DNA from: Branchipolynoe longqiensis
Taxonomy: Eukaryota > Annelida > Polychaeta > Phyllodocida > Polynoidae
Direction of reading: 5' to 3'
NCBI GenBank assembly: GCA_030323885.1
Contig: CM059186.1
Span: forward strand, 155,777,064 to 155,841,063
Length of the DNA stretch: 64,000 nucleotides
Both the position numbers and the translations under genes were made by a program. Numbering within the stretch: the first letter of the stretch is position 1; each line of letters begins with the position of its first letter. Shown here in pieces: positions 31,201 through 37,500 of the stretch. Below the pieces are notes generated by a model. It searched no databases and was not told where the DNA came from. It saw only the letters and a list, made by a program, of their open reading frames with translations.

Positions 31201-34020
31201 GTTATTGCTGAACTTCAAACTGCAGAGGAACTTCTAAAAAACAATGATGCTACAATTGGCTTTGATGCCACAATGCAGGAAGGGGTCCATGTGAACGCTG
31301 TACAGATAACATTTAGGTATGGATGCTTGGTAGCTGCAATTGACCAACTGCCAGGTGGGACAGCAGAGGACTACAGTTGCCACATTTGCACATCGGTAGA
31401 CCACTTGGCAAATGTTTATTAAAAATTCCACAGTAAAGACTACCAAGAATGTCGAAAAAAGGTTATTGGTGGTATTTCAAATAGTATGTCAGATAGGGTG
31501 GCGGCCAACCATGCAGCTATTTGTTTGATTAATGAGGCGTGGAAAAAGGAGCTGAACGAGTTGAACTGCCATTTGCATCCACTCAATACCATTGCCAGTT
31601 CTACTATAAGGGCCTTAAAATCTGCTGAACCAGATAGGTAAGTTGTGGGGTAGTAATTGTTTTGCAAACAGAAACTAGGAAAAGGGTTCATCCCTCGATA
31701 TAGGGGAAATAGGCTACATGTGATCTTTCATCTGAGTGGCAAATACTTTGCTTATCACAATGCTTTCAAGGGTATTATAAGTGCAGGAACAACACTGCAT
31801 GGAATGCGAGCATCCTTGCTGCCGGACTTTCAAAATCCCATTACAATAATGGAGTTGCAGGTACTTGGACTGTTGGGTAAACTTCTGACTGGCCCATGGA
31901 TGTCAAAGTTTTATACATAAGTTCATCACATTGAAGGGTACAAATTGTGCGCAATGTCCTTAATGAACTCAAGGAACAACTTTCATCACCTTTGGGGGTA
32001 CTTTCAGCCAAAAAAGACTTTTTTGGTAATGTGCTTGATCCCAATGTAGATACTATTCTGGGGGAGCTTCAGCCTTGCGATATTGGTATCTTTGAAAAAT
32101 TTATGGAGACTTGTTTGACGTCAGTGATCCATGTCCTTGAGCGACAGTATGAGATATTTTAGCCTTGATATCACAGATGAACTTGGAAGACAGACCGAAT
32201 CAGCTAGGTCCCACAAAATAGACTCTAAGGAAGTTGTGGGCATGTTCGCTGCTGCTCAGCAGAGAGTACCAAATGCTACTCTTAATTTCCTGTCCTCCAA
32301 GGTCCGGTCACAAAAGATCTGTCACAAACATACCTTGACAGTTTGCAGGATAAAAAAAGAGACAATGTCATTAACTTTGCCATATCGTTTGCGGGAACAC
32401 AAAGGGTCATAAAAAGGAAGGAGATGAAGGAAGTTCTGGCAGAAATATCCAGAAGAACTGCTCAAAAGAACCAGAAGAAAAGCATGACTGAGTGGCGCAA
32501 GATTGAAAAGAAGCTGAAAGGTTTGAAGACAACTGCCGACCTGCCAACTCTATTTCCTGAACTTGAACCCCGTAAGATTGAGGAATTGATTGACTTGTTA
32601 GATGAGAGAAGCATTGTCATTGGACGAGATATCATGCATTCATAGTATAATGATGAAACCCAACAAAACACGACATACTGTGGCAAAATTGAAAAAATTG
32701 TGAAAAAGACGGGATCACGGTATAACTTGTATAAAATTGGCTACTGGGAACCTAATGAAGATTATGACACTGCTCAAGATTATGAACTTTCAAGATATGC
32801 ACTCACAGCAGATCTGATTGCTGATGACCTTGTATTTTTGTAATTCTTTTTTAATCCAACTTTTATGATTTTGTTGGGTGGTCAGACAGCCTCCTACTTT
32901 AGGTCATTAGGCATGAACCTAATAATTATTATGTTTGATCATTATTAATAATTATTTTTAGCTGTTCTATGGTGATTTTTGTGATTGATCTAGATAGAGA
33001 ATTCTTCTGGCTTTCAGACACTTGAAAGATTTGATTAATTCATTGAGAAATAAGAAGGTTACAGCAATTTCCCTAAGAACACAGTATGTTTTGATCACAC
33101 CTTCTTCATTTGTCTTAAAGTCACCGGTTATACCTCACCCAGATACAAACGAATCCAGCATCAAAAGCTCTCCAAACATATCTTTGCTTAGTTTGTTCAG
33201 TTCATGCCACTGAACATGTGGGTGGAGAGTTGAGGTCTGTGATGTATGAATGACATCATAGGTGGGATTCTCTCATCACATGACCTAGAGGGGTTCCCTA
33301 CACACAGGGGAAGCCATGGCAACCACCAAGATGGCAGCCACAGAAAGCTCTCATTTCAACTTTTAAAGTCTATTAATCTATATGATTTAATCAATTATTC
33401 ACACAAAAAGTAGCTGGTTATGATAAATAAACACTTGAACTTTATATTTATCACTTTAGATTGCAATTTCTAAAAAGGATTTCTCTATATGGTTGTCTAA
33501 AAGTGTCAGTGCTGCTGGACTAAATAAAACACAACAGAAGCAACCAATGTCGGCACTCTCCCCACACATATGGAGTTGCTAAACTGAAAACTGGCAAATG
33601 TATGCTTGGAGAGCATTTGTTGGAGTACAGGTAGTGTTTCAGCGACCTATATCTGGTCCCTTTAAGGTTAATTGTGAGGACATAAATTGGCTAATTAAAA
33701 ATAATGAAATAATCATAACTTTTTTATTTTTCAATGGATTCTAAGTGTTATTTTCTTTGTCTCTTCATCTTTTTTCTGACTTTCAGGTGAGCCCAGTTAG
33801 ACTGGAATTGTAGGATTTTGAATTTTTGACTCACATACCTATAAGTATAACAACAAATCAAAAGCTTGAAAAAGCAACAAAAAAGTTACGGGACTCGGTT
33901 ACGGTAAGATAAGGGACTCGGGAGTAACACTTACGAATGTGGTAATATTTTAAGACTACTCACATCTAGTAGAAGCTTCCATCTCTCCATCGCTATCTTC
34001 CTTGCTTTTTCCGATTCCAT
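1091..34020 (-). CDS. CAMKMT: Calmodulin-lysine N-methyltransferase, 10 of about 11 coding exons (3' end off window)
   Basis: SAM-dependent methyltransferase of the class I seven-beta-strand type; the family trimethylates a calmodulin lysine (Lys115). Coding exons, 5' to 3': 34020-33964, 11187-11018, 9979-9918, 8781-8721, 7017-6963, 5264-5201, 3618-3558, 3380-3306, 2730-2667, 1219-1091. Each has AG/GT borders and all join in one frame (798 nt, 266 aa). Family landmarks in order: RWKLLLDVL (residues about 13-21), VSVRRFSSFGL, FNNTGNV, WPSEEILTYYALK, the SAM-binding ELGGGMTCLAG (123-133), LTDGNEKA (147-154), FVICADCLFFD (196 on) and MFAPMRGKTFDQF. The start is the ATG at 34020; the frame stays open upstream but has no earlier ATG. 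Exon 10 ends in a good donor (CAG|GTAGGA), so one more exon of roughly 25 codons should lie left of the window. Intron 1 is 22.8 kb and contains PEX2. Confidence 0.95.
1331..1405 (+). repeat. Fragment of the CAGGGTC-ended MITE
   Basis: Matches the left 70 bp of the elements at 16510 and 17951, starting CAGGGTCCGTACACATGTGA. It breaks off after about 70 bp. Confidence 0.7.
1466..1690 (-). repeat. SINE family B copy (partial)
   Basis: Shares a long colinear match with 25012-25260. It includes the blocks GATTTTTATCATCGG, CCGATAAGCAGCAAGGGGTC and CACAGCCTTTGATGAAC. This type is common in molluscan DNA; its tRNA-like 5' part is missing here. Confidence 0.65.
2345..2505 (+). repeat. Fragment of the CAGGGTC-ended MITE with a G run
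   Basis: Left half of the same element as 17951-18223, interrupted by a run of G at about 2440-2453. The block ATTTCAGACTAATTTAGATC is followed by a short duplication of itself. Confidence 0.65.
2667..2730 (-). CDS. CAMKMT: CAMKMT coding exon 9
   Basis: Encodes LFFDNCREDLVKTVYKLLKFQ after the split Cys codon. Acceptor TTATAG, donor CCAG|GTACGT. Confidence 0.93.
3306..3380 (-). CDS. CAMKMT: CAMKMT coding exon 8
   Basis: Twenty-four full codons ending TFDFVICAD; the next Cys codon is split with exon 9, giving the family CADC motif. Acceptor TTTCAG, donor GATTG|GTAAAT. Confidence 0.93.
3558..3618 (-). CDS. CAMKMT: CAMKMT coding exon 7
   Basis: Read in the frame set by its neighbours it encodes LQVIINQNKEALCDTKVSA. 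A different frame also stays open here but does not join the flanking exons. Acceptor TTTCAG, donor CAAA|GTAAGT. Confidence 0.9.
3861..4193 (-). repeat. SINE family A copy (RUDI/V-SINE-like)
   Basis: Full-length copy in reverse orientation. On the minus strand it begins with a tRNA-like head containing a B box, and ends with CTTAGATGTTGCTAGGACGT-type sequence and a (CAAA)n tail. About 330 bp. Other copies are listed separately. Confidence 0.8.
4573..4753 (+). mobile_element. Pogo-like MITE (CAGTAAAACCTCTC ends)
   Basis: Short element with inverted ends CAGTAAAACCTCTC and GGTTTTACTG and internal ACCGACCACCTCC. It is followed by TA; the left TA is lost. Related copies lie at 50726, 61131 and 62294. 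The CAGTAnAACC terminus recalls pogo/Tigger elements of the Tc1-mariner superfamily. Confidence 0.7.
5201..5264 (-). CDS. CAMKMT: CAMKMT coding exon 6
   Basis: Encodes LAVAGEPNMVMLTDGNEKACQ, with the conserved LTDGNEKA where the acidic residue after strand beta-2 contacts SAM. Acceptor TTGCAG, donor CAGA|GTAAGT. Confidence 0.95.
6720..6912. repeat. Local duplication with palindromic cores
   Basis: About 60 bp (6723-6780) recurs at 6839-6908. Both copies carry CATAACTTGTATCGCGATT followed by GCGACA and GATACC. Within each, GTATCGCGATTTGCGACACGATAC forms an imperfect palindrome around a TCGCGA core. Confidence 0.6.
6963..7017 (-). CDS. CAMKMT: CAMKMT coding exon 5 (SAM motif I)
   Basis: Encodes GANVIELGGGMTCLAGIT, which holds the glycine-rich SAM-binding motif I. 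Acceptor TTTCAG, donor ACC|GTAAGT. Confidence 0.95.
7189..7322. repeat. Two-copy tandem repeat of about 67 bp
   Basis: TCATGCAATTTAAGCATTCTAAG (first copy) and its partner starting at about 7258 continue in parallel through AGGAAAAC.TACATTTT. It lies in CAMKMT intron 4, between exons 4 and 5. Confidence 0.65.
8426..8653 (-). repeat. SINE family A copy lacking its tRNA-like head
   Basis: Tail and body are intact; the copy stops near 8653, before the tRNA-like part. It lies in CAMKMT intron 4, close to the exon 4 donor. Confidence 0.75.
8721..8781 (-). CDS. CAMKMT: CAMKMT coding exon 4
   Basis: Encodes VWPSEEILTYYALKYKHKF. Acceptor TTTTAAG, donor CAA|GTAAGT. WPSEE.L.YY is diagnostic of the family. 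A SINE remnant (8426-8653) sits 67 bp into the next intron. Confidence 0.93.
9190..9514 (+). mobile_element. TTAA-targeting MITE copy
   Basis: Begins TTAAAGTTACATAATCCGATG and ends GACCATGCAGCTTTAA, an inverted pair shared with copies at 11384, 29451, 46172, 58106 and 59863. Non-coding. TTAA target sites suggest a piggyBac- or Kolobok-related non-autonomous element. Confidence 0.75.
9566..9894 (-). repeat. SINE family A, full length, with 12-bp target duplication
   Basis: Flanked by GGATGAGTATAT at 9554-9565 and 9895-9906, a clean target-site duplication typical of L1/RTE-type retrotransposition. The tRNA-like head faces CAMKMT exon 3; its edge is 23 bp from that exon's donor. Confidence 0.85.
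9918..9979 (-). CDS. CAMKMT: CAMKMT coding exon 3
   Basis: Encodes HLNDTFDVNDLLGFNNTGNV, ending in phase 1 with donor GTGT|GTGAGT. NNTGNV matches the family DNTGNV block. A SINE lies 23 bp into the following intron. Confidence 0.93.
10174..10466 (-). repeat. SINE family A copy
   Basis: Reverse-oriented copy with several small internal deletions. Its tRNA-like end (TTTACCCATTCAGCCACCGG) is degraded. Confidence 0.75.
10699..10771. repeat. 21-bp minisatellite, array 1
   Basis: Units of the form GCTGTGGATACACACATGTA repeat about four times. Array 2 at 10944-11015 uses the same unit. Confidence 0.8.
10944..11015. repeat. 21-bp minisatellite abutting the CAMKMT exon 2 donor
   Basis: Three or more units of CACACATGTAAGCTGTGTATA run right up to the splice donor at 11017 (minus strand GTATGTAACC). 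Confidence 0.8.
11018..11187 (-). CDS. CAMKMT: CAMKMT coding exon 2
   Basis: Fifty-six codons plus two bases. Contains VSVRRFSSFGLLE, a conserved N-terminal block of the family. Acceptor GTGTAG, donor ATCAG|GTATGT. A 21-bp minisatellite abuts the donor on the intron side. Confidence 0.94.
11384..11731 (-). mobile_element. TTAA-targeting MITE copy
   Basis: Reverse-oriented relative to 9190-9514. Ends TTAAAGCTGCATAGTCCGATG and CATCGGACTATACAACTTTAA. It lies in CAMKMT intron 1. Confidence 0.8.
13371..13495. repeat. 125-bp direct repeat, copy 1
   Basis: From AATGCACCAGTGCTTAG to GCAGCATAACTATC. Almost identical to 14981-15105, with one C/T difference seen. Confidence 0.85.
13747..13801 (-). repeat. 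SINE family A tail fragment
   Basis: Only GTTTGTTTGTTGTTGTTTTACGTCCTAGCAACATTTAAGG-type tail sequence remains; typical 5' truncation. Confidence 0.65.
14492..14761. mobile_element. Foldback MITE, CCCCAGTCACACTAC ends
   Basis: Inverted ends TTAATACCCCAGTCACACTA and TAGTGTGACTGGGGCTTAA. The interior is made of many degenerate GGTCGCAA / TTGCGACC words on both strands. Related to 49723-50050. Confidence 0.75.
14981..15105. repeat. 125-bp direct repeat, copy 2
   Basis: Same length and nearly the same sequence as 13371-13495, 1.6 kb away. Flanks differ on both sides. Confidence 0.85.
16510..16821 (+). mobile_element. CAGGGTC MITE just 3' of PEX2, 6-bp target duplication
   Basis: Starts CAGGGTCCGTCCACATGTGA and ends near CCAGGCCCCACACCGACCA. 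TCATCC stands at 16504-16509 and again at 16822-16827. The element is rich in GAATTCAAGG words and non-coding. Its edge is 47 bp from the PEX2 stop codon, so it may lie in the PEX2 3' UTR. Confidence 0.75.
16869..17789 (-). CDS. PEX2: Peroxisome biogenesis factor 2 (RING E3 ubiquitin ligase), intronless reading frame
   Basis: PEX2 is a peroxisomal membrane RING ligase that, with PEX10 and PEX12, forms the retrotranslocation channel that ubiquitinates and recycles the import receptor PEX5. The frame gives 306 aa from the ATG at 17789, close to the 305 aa of human PEX2. Family blocks: [14 protein letters not shown] near residue 18, [41 protein letters not shown], and [24 protein letters not shown]-like sequence before the RING. 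The C-terminal RING spans about 241-282 (CAVC, CAH, CYMC, CPMC), so all ligands are present. The open frame continues 32 codons upstream without an ATG. A possible acceptor (TGCCAG) lies about 30 bp before the start, so an untranslated 5' exon is likely. It lies inside CAMKMT intron 1 on the same strand. Confidence 0.96.
   Translation of the reverse strand: [306 protein letters not shown]
17951..18223 (+). mobile_element. CAGGGTC MITE just 5' of PEX2, 6-bp target duplication
   Basis: Runs from CAGGGTCCGTACACATGTGA to CCAGGCCCTGTACAGACCCTG. TAGAGG is duplicated at 17945-17950 and 18224-18229. It has the same orientation as the copy on the other side of PEX2. Confidence 0.82.
18224..19384. other. 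Gene-free stretch of CAMKMT intron 1
   Basis: No exon or clear repeat family recognised. Contains a (CA)n run near 18335 and repeated CATCACG/GGCCAT-type words near 18730-19020 that may be a decayed MITE. Confidence 0.4.
19385..19910. mobile_element. MITE with ATATAGGGTAT inverted ends and an internal duplication
   Basis: Ends ATATAGGGTATGCAGTGACA and GTGAATACCCTATAT, with GCGGCCATTGTG following each end inward. The inside holds two tandem copies of a unit of about 170 bp (AATGGCAGTGAGCAATCTAC at 19479; AATGGCCATGAGCAATCTTC at 19641). A partial copy is at 22078. Confidence 0.8.
20433..20515 (-). pseudogene. tRNA-like remnant
   Basis: On the minus strand, GGCCTAGTGGTTAGAGTGTT (A-box-like) and GTGGGTTCAAACCCCAT (T-arm) are recognisable. 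The acceptor stem does not pair, so this is a decayed tRNA or the head of a SINE, not a working gene. Confidence 0.45.
20555..20626. repeat. (GTAT)n microsatellite
   Basis: About 17 perfect units of GTAT directly before a SINE family A copy. Confidence 0.95.
20637..20967 (-). repeat. SINE family A copy
   Basis: Full-length, reverse orientation, with the tRNA-like head at the high-coordinate end (TAACTCATTCGGCCATCC). It adjoins the (GTAT)n array at its tail. Confidence 0.8.
22078..22392. mobile_element. Truncated copy of the ATATAGGGTAT MITE
   Basis: Matches the left end and first internal unit of 19385-19910; the right end is absent. Confidence 0.65.
22579..22633 (+). repeat. SINE family A tail fragment
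   Basis: GATATGACCTTAGATGTTGT followed by CAGGATGTAAAACTCCCAAC; body absent. Confidence 0.65.
22931..23002 (+). pseudogene. Initiator tRNA-Met (CAT) pseudogene
   Basis: Seventy-two bases with the layout of eukaryotic tRNA-iMet. The acceptor stem AGCAGAG/CTCTGCT is perfect, the D stem pairs (GTGC/GCAT), and the anticodon loop is CCCATAA followed by CCCAG AGGTC. The anticodon stem is broken (CTGCT against CCCAG gives two mismatches) and the T stem is degraded (CGAGA against ACTTG). The T loop CTCGAAA keeps the iMet-like CGAAA. It is probably non-functional. Confidence 0.75.
23054..23190 (+). repeat. SINE family A, 3'-truncated copy
   Basis: Forward-oriented tRNA-like head (ATGGCCGAATGAGTTAGAGC) and the following body; the characteristic tail is missing. 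Confidence 0.7.
24047..24400. mobile_element. CCCCAGTCACAC-ended foldback-like element, one end seen
   Basis: Begins TAATACCCCAGTCACACGAG like 14492. The interior is GC-rich and built from inverted words such as GCCAACC/GGTTGGC and GGAGGTTG/CAACCTCC. I could not place the right end. Confidence 0.5.
25012..25330 (-). repeat. SINE family B copy
   Basis: Partner of 1466-1690, extending further: it includes a minus-strand tRNA-like region near 25290-25325 (CATAGCTCAGGCGGTAGAGT). It lies in CAMKMT intron 1. Confidence 0.7.
26560..26886. mobile_element. GGGCCGC-ended MITE inserted in the transposon's left end
   Basis: Inverted ends GGGCCGCATTCAGGGTCCGT and ACACCCTGAACGCGGCCC. It separates GGACCA from TATAGGTCGCT, which are adjacent (with GA between) at the other transposon end. 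Confidence 0.8.
26890..27455 (+). repeat. Left terminal inverted repeat of the transposon
   Basis: Reverse-complement match to 33108-33651, interrupted by a (GT)n/G-run expansion at about 26974-27008 that the right copy lacks. Confidence 0.85.
28002..28290. mobile_element. Second copy of the GGGCCGC MITE
   Basis: Ends GGGTCGCGTTCAAGGT and TACCCTGAACCCGCCC. Shares internal CAGCCATTTGCAATGGAAAAG and TACCTGAAAAGGGAG with the 26560 copy. Confidence 0.75.
29451..29919 (+). mobile_element. TTAA-targeting MITE with an internal duplication
   Basis: Has the family ends. Its first 43 bp occur twice (29453 and 29563 on), separated by about 68 bp of foreign GC-rich sequence that contains the perfect hairpin CGTAATGCTTCGCATTACG. 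Confidence 0.75.
29936..32842 (+). pseudogene. Degenerate transposase-like gene of the DNA transposon
   Basis: A single ancestral protein can be followed through shifted frames. It starts MSPKKRRKGLVTLENLGIAR; then KFSDWLEQYFK; coiled-coil-like ERVKTLESDN; KLIDQFIKWTGAKLDRLPH; IGFDATMQEGVHVNA with AIDQLPGGTAEDY; SDRVAANHAAICLINEAW with ELNCHLHPL; PRYRGNRLHVIFHLSG; LQVLGLLGKLLTGPW; GMFAAAQQRVPNATLNFLSS; a basic KK-rich stretch; and YELSRYALTADLIADDLVFL before the stop at about 32840. Stops and frameshifts break it in several places, and a SINE sits at 30467. I recall similar uncharacterised proteins in many invertebrates. Asp and Glu residues in the GFDATMQEG and NHAA blocks might be catalytic, but that is inference. 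Confidence 0.75.
30467..30785 (-). repeat. SINE family A inserted in the transposase gene, 12-bp target duplication
   Basis: AGTCAAATTTGA is duplicated at 30455-30466 and 30786-30797. The SINE is full length, reverse to the transposase gene, so it is younger than the transposon. Confidence 0.88.
33108..33651 (-). repeat. Right terminal inverted repeat of the transposon
   Basis: Inverted partner of 26890-27455, ending CAGCGACCTATA, with the outer TGGTCC at 33654-33659. Confidence 0.85.
33964..34020 (-). CDS. CAMKMT: CAMKMT coding exon 1
   Basis: Nineteen codons beginning MESEKARK and ending RWKLLLD, with donor GAT|GTGAGT, phase 0. ERWKLLLD joins the next exon's VLIK, matching the conserved RWKLL..VL stretch of CAMKMT. 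The ATG has a good context (AACATGG). Confidence 0.9.
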
Positions 34021-34509
34021 GTTGCTGCCAGTTTCTAAGCTATTTACAAAAACGGCTTTAATTGAAAAATCCCCATTTGCACAGACCTGCAACGCAGGGG
34101 ATCCCGCATCAAACACTCTGGTGGACACAGATACTGCAGGAACACCGGAAATAAACTTTGAACTATGCGGCGACACTTCTCCACTGGTCTAACCACGGAC
34201 AATGTAGGGGAGTAACGAAGTGGAACGAGAGTGAAACGCGAACCAGTGTATTAATGCAGGCTCATTTACTTTTAAATGCGGAATGCATGTTTCGTGTGTG
34301 TATACGTTTATCGACTTACGAATTAAATATCTAAAGAAGGAAGTCAATAGGGTTTTCGTTAATTGTGTTTTTATTGCAATTGGGAGGATTACATTGCGAT
34401 AAACTCATTTTTCAACGTACTGCAGGTAAAGAACTTGCCTCCATCTAGTGGAAAGTTAACAAACCAGTCGATTTGTTTTGGTTTTACAGGTTGGTCAAGA
34501 TTGAAAACC
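34021..34509. promoter_or_regulatory. Probable shared promoter region of CAMKMT and the dehydrogenase-RING gene
   Basis: The two start codons face away from each other across 489 bp. This interval holds CpG-containing, mostly unique sequence with no repeat family, unlike the surroundings. A possible short 5' UTR intron of the plus-strand gene runs from CTGCAG|GTAAAG (34427) to TTTTACAG (34490). I see no TATA box I would defend. Confidence 0.55.
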
Positions 34510-34561
34510 ATGGTCAAGATTGCTGTAATAGGATGCGGCCTAATGGGCATCAAAATTGCAG
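34510..34561 (+). CDS. Dehydrogenase-RING gene, coding exon 1
   Basis: MVKIAVIGCGLMGIKIA then a split Gly codon, with donor GCAG|GTTAGA. The whole glycine-rich nucleotide loop is on this exon. Confidence 0.9.
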
Positions 34562-37500
34562 GTTAGACTTTTAGAATATTGTTGATGGTGAGGATTAGTA
34601 ACAAATCGCTAGCCAGAATGTCCAAAGCAGTCAATTAGGAATACTGATGATGACGTCTTTCGTATTAATTACACGTACGGACAAGTAGTACTAGTACTAG
34701 TAGTAGTTACTAACTTACTACACTTCTCGTCTTCTGTCTAGAATAAAGCCGTGTTCACACCCACAATTTTAGGCCGAACTAGATAAGGTGAACTAGATGA
34801 GGCGAACTAGTGTTGTGTCCACACACGAGGCGGATTAAGGCGGAAATTGATATCTGCGCATGAGCAAGTCCACACTAACCAGCGCCAGTTTCGGTTAGTC
34901 GACGTCGGCAGAGAGAGTGTGGGTTCGACCTAGATCTGTTTCGGCTGAATCGTATTGTTTTGGAACGGTCAAAACTTCTGCTGGGCAGTGAAACCCTAAA
35001 AATAAATGATGAAAAAAATATCTGTGCACCTCTAGCCGGTTCATAGGCCAAATTATATTGTATAGTGTGACTTGCTTAATCCGCTTCAAGTAAACCGCTA
35101 CCGTCCACACAAGCAAGATGAGCTGACCCAAGCTAGTTCGCTTCATTTAAACCACCTCGCGAGGCGACCTACTGGAGGCGAACTAGATGAGGCGACTCAG
35201 CCTTAATCCGCCTCAGAATCGGGTTCACACGGCCAATGTGAGCCGACTTAGATTAGGCGCACTAGATGAGGCGACTTAACGCCGAGGTGTGAACACGGCT
35301 TTATACTAGTAGTAGTAGTACTACAACTACTAGTCTAGTACAGTAGTAGTCTATAGCTCCGTTCACACACAGTCGCGCCTCAACTAGTTCGCCTTGTCTA
35401 GTTCGGCTCACATTGGCCGTGTGGACGCGACGCTGAAGTGGATTAGGGCTGAGTTGATTCATCTAGTTCGCTTCAAGTAAACCACGTCGCGAGGTAGTAT
35501 ATATGAAGTGAACTAGCTTAAGTCGGCCCATCTTGCTTGTGTGGACGATAGCGGTTTACTTTGAGACGGCTTAAGCACGTCACATGCATGCGCAGTAAAG
35601 ACCTGAGTTTGTTGATTTTCCGGTCGATCAAAAGTGCATATTATATAATCGGTGTCACAGGAAAATGGCACTCGCTATTTGGTATGAAACCGCTAGCTGT
35701 GCACAGATATTTTATTTATTTATAGGTTTTCACTGCCCAGCAGAAGTTAAAGTCCCTTTCACACAGCACAACTTTAGGCCGAACTAGATGAGGCGAACTA
35801 GGAGTGAAAGTGTGTCGTGTCCACAGAGGCAGTACTTGGGTCGGTTTAAGGCAGAAATCGATGTCTGCGCATGAGCAAGTCCATACTAACCAGCGCCAGT
35901 TTCGGTTCGTCGACGTCACCATGAGAGAGTGTGGGTTCGACCTAGATATGTATGGACTGAATCGTATTGGTTTGGAACGGTCAAAACTTCTGCTGGGCAG
36001 TGAAAACCTTAAAATAAATCATGAAAAAAATATCTGTGCACCTCTAGCCGTTTCATAGACCAAATTGTGCATGTTATGTAGTAACATGAGTAATTCATAA
36101 CAATTGGTCACCTCACATCTCCTGAATTACTTGGTTGCCAAAAACAGAACAAATTAAAACATAAGAACTGGCATAACTCACAGCTTAGATCTTATTATTC
36201 TGTACACTATGCTGACAGGCAAAGAAATAATCAAAAACAAAAGTTATTAACCTTAATTAGAAAAACCCAGTTAATTCATTTGGCTAACCAAGTACTTCTA
36301 TTACATGGTGTGACGTATTCCACATAACTGGTTGGGCTTACAAGTAATCTAATGGATAAACTGGTTAACTCATATTCTGGAGATACTGTTATGATAACAT
36401 ATAAAAGGAATAATATAAGAAAATGTCATAAACTATGAAATTAATTAATATAAGTTGATCTCCAACTGCTAGTGGATGTCTCAATGAATTTGAATTCCCA
36501 GTTCTATATAAGCATGTTATATAACTCTTCAGTAAATTCTAGACTAGGATTTATTCATCTCTATTGTTCTCTTGTAAACTCACAAATGGGTGCAAACTTA
36601 GATGAAGTTCTATCTACTAATTAGATTGAGCTTCTAAGTAAAAATAATAGATAAACTGGGTTAACTCATATTCTGTAGATAGTGGTTTCATAGTTTCAAA
36701 TAAAATCAATTACCTTGCAGATATGTATCTACTAAATTTCTTAAACAAGAACTTAAATGATTTTAAATTGATCTCCAACGTTTAAATAGACAATCTCAAA
36801 GAATTAGAACTCCCAGTTATATCTGCAGGTTATATAATTCATCAGTAATTTTAGACTAGGATTTATTCCTTCTTTGTTCTGTTATAAACTGACAAATGGA
36901 TTCAAACTGAAGTTAAGTTCTATCTATTAACTAGATTGAGCTTCTAAAGCATTATAATAGATAAACTGGGTTAACTCTTATTCTAGAGATAATGGTCTCA
37001 TACTTTCAAAAAGAAATCAAATACCTTACTAATATGTATCTAATGAAATTTATAAACATGAACCCAAATAAAATTCAATCTCCAACTATTAATGGACAAT
37101 CTCAAAGAATTAGAAATCCCAGTTCTATATATGTATGTTACATAAATCATCAGTAACTGGGTTAACTGATATTCTAGAGATAATGGTCTCCTAGTTTCTA
37201 AAAAATCAAATGCCTTGCTGATATGTATCTACTGAAACTTGTTAACTTGAACTTAAATAAAATTCAATTGATCTCCAACTATTAAATGGACAATCTAAAA
37301 GAATCAGAATTCCAAGATCTATCTATGTATGTTATTTAAATCATCATTAATGTTAAAAACTAAGATTTAATTCATATTTCTTGTTCTGTATTAAAAATGC
37401 CAAAGAACTCTGTTAGAATGACTGAACCCACAACATAGAAGATCTCTGACTTTCAAACTGGTGTTGCCAGGTGATGTAAACAAAACTTGTATGCGTTGCC

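Larger units (their letters stand above)
26554..33659 (+). mobile_element. Decayed DNA transposon with long terminal inverted repeats (about 7.1 kb)
   Basis: The left end (GGACCA at 26554-26559, then 26890-27455) and the right end (33108-33659) are inverted copies of each other over roughly 550 bp. They share TATAGGTCGCTGA, CTCTCCAAGCATAC, GTTTTCAGTTTA and, at the inner edge, GATGCTGGATTCGTTTGTAT. Between them lies a plus-strand transposase-like gene with stops and frameshifts (29936-32842). A 327-bp MITE interrupts the left end, a second copy of that MITE sits at 28002, a TTAA MITE at 29451 and a SINE at 30467. The superfamily is not assigned; an Academ-like element is one guess from the TATAGG terminus, but this is weak. 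Confidence 0.85.

Noticed and set aside
33931..33963. Read-through of CAMKMT exon 1 to a later donor near 33931
   Set aside because: The GTGAGT donor at 33963 joins exon 2 to restore the conserved RWKLLLDVL; the longer version breaks it.
34021..34176. Longer N-terminus for CAMKMT
   Set aside because: The frame is open for 52 codons but starts at GTG; the first ATG in frame is at 34020.
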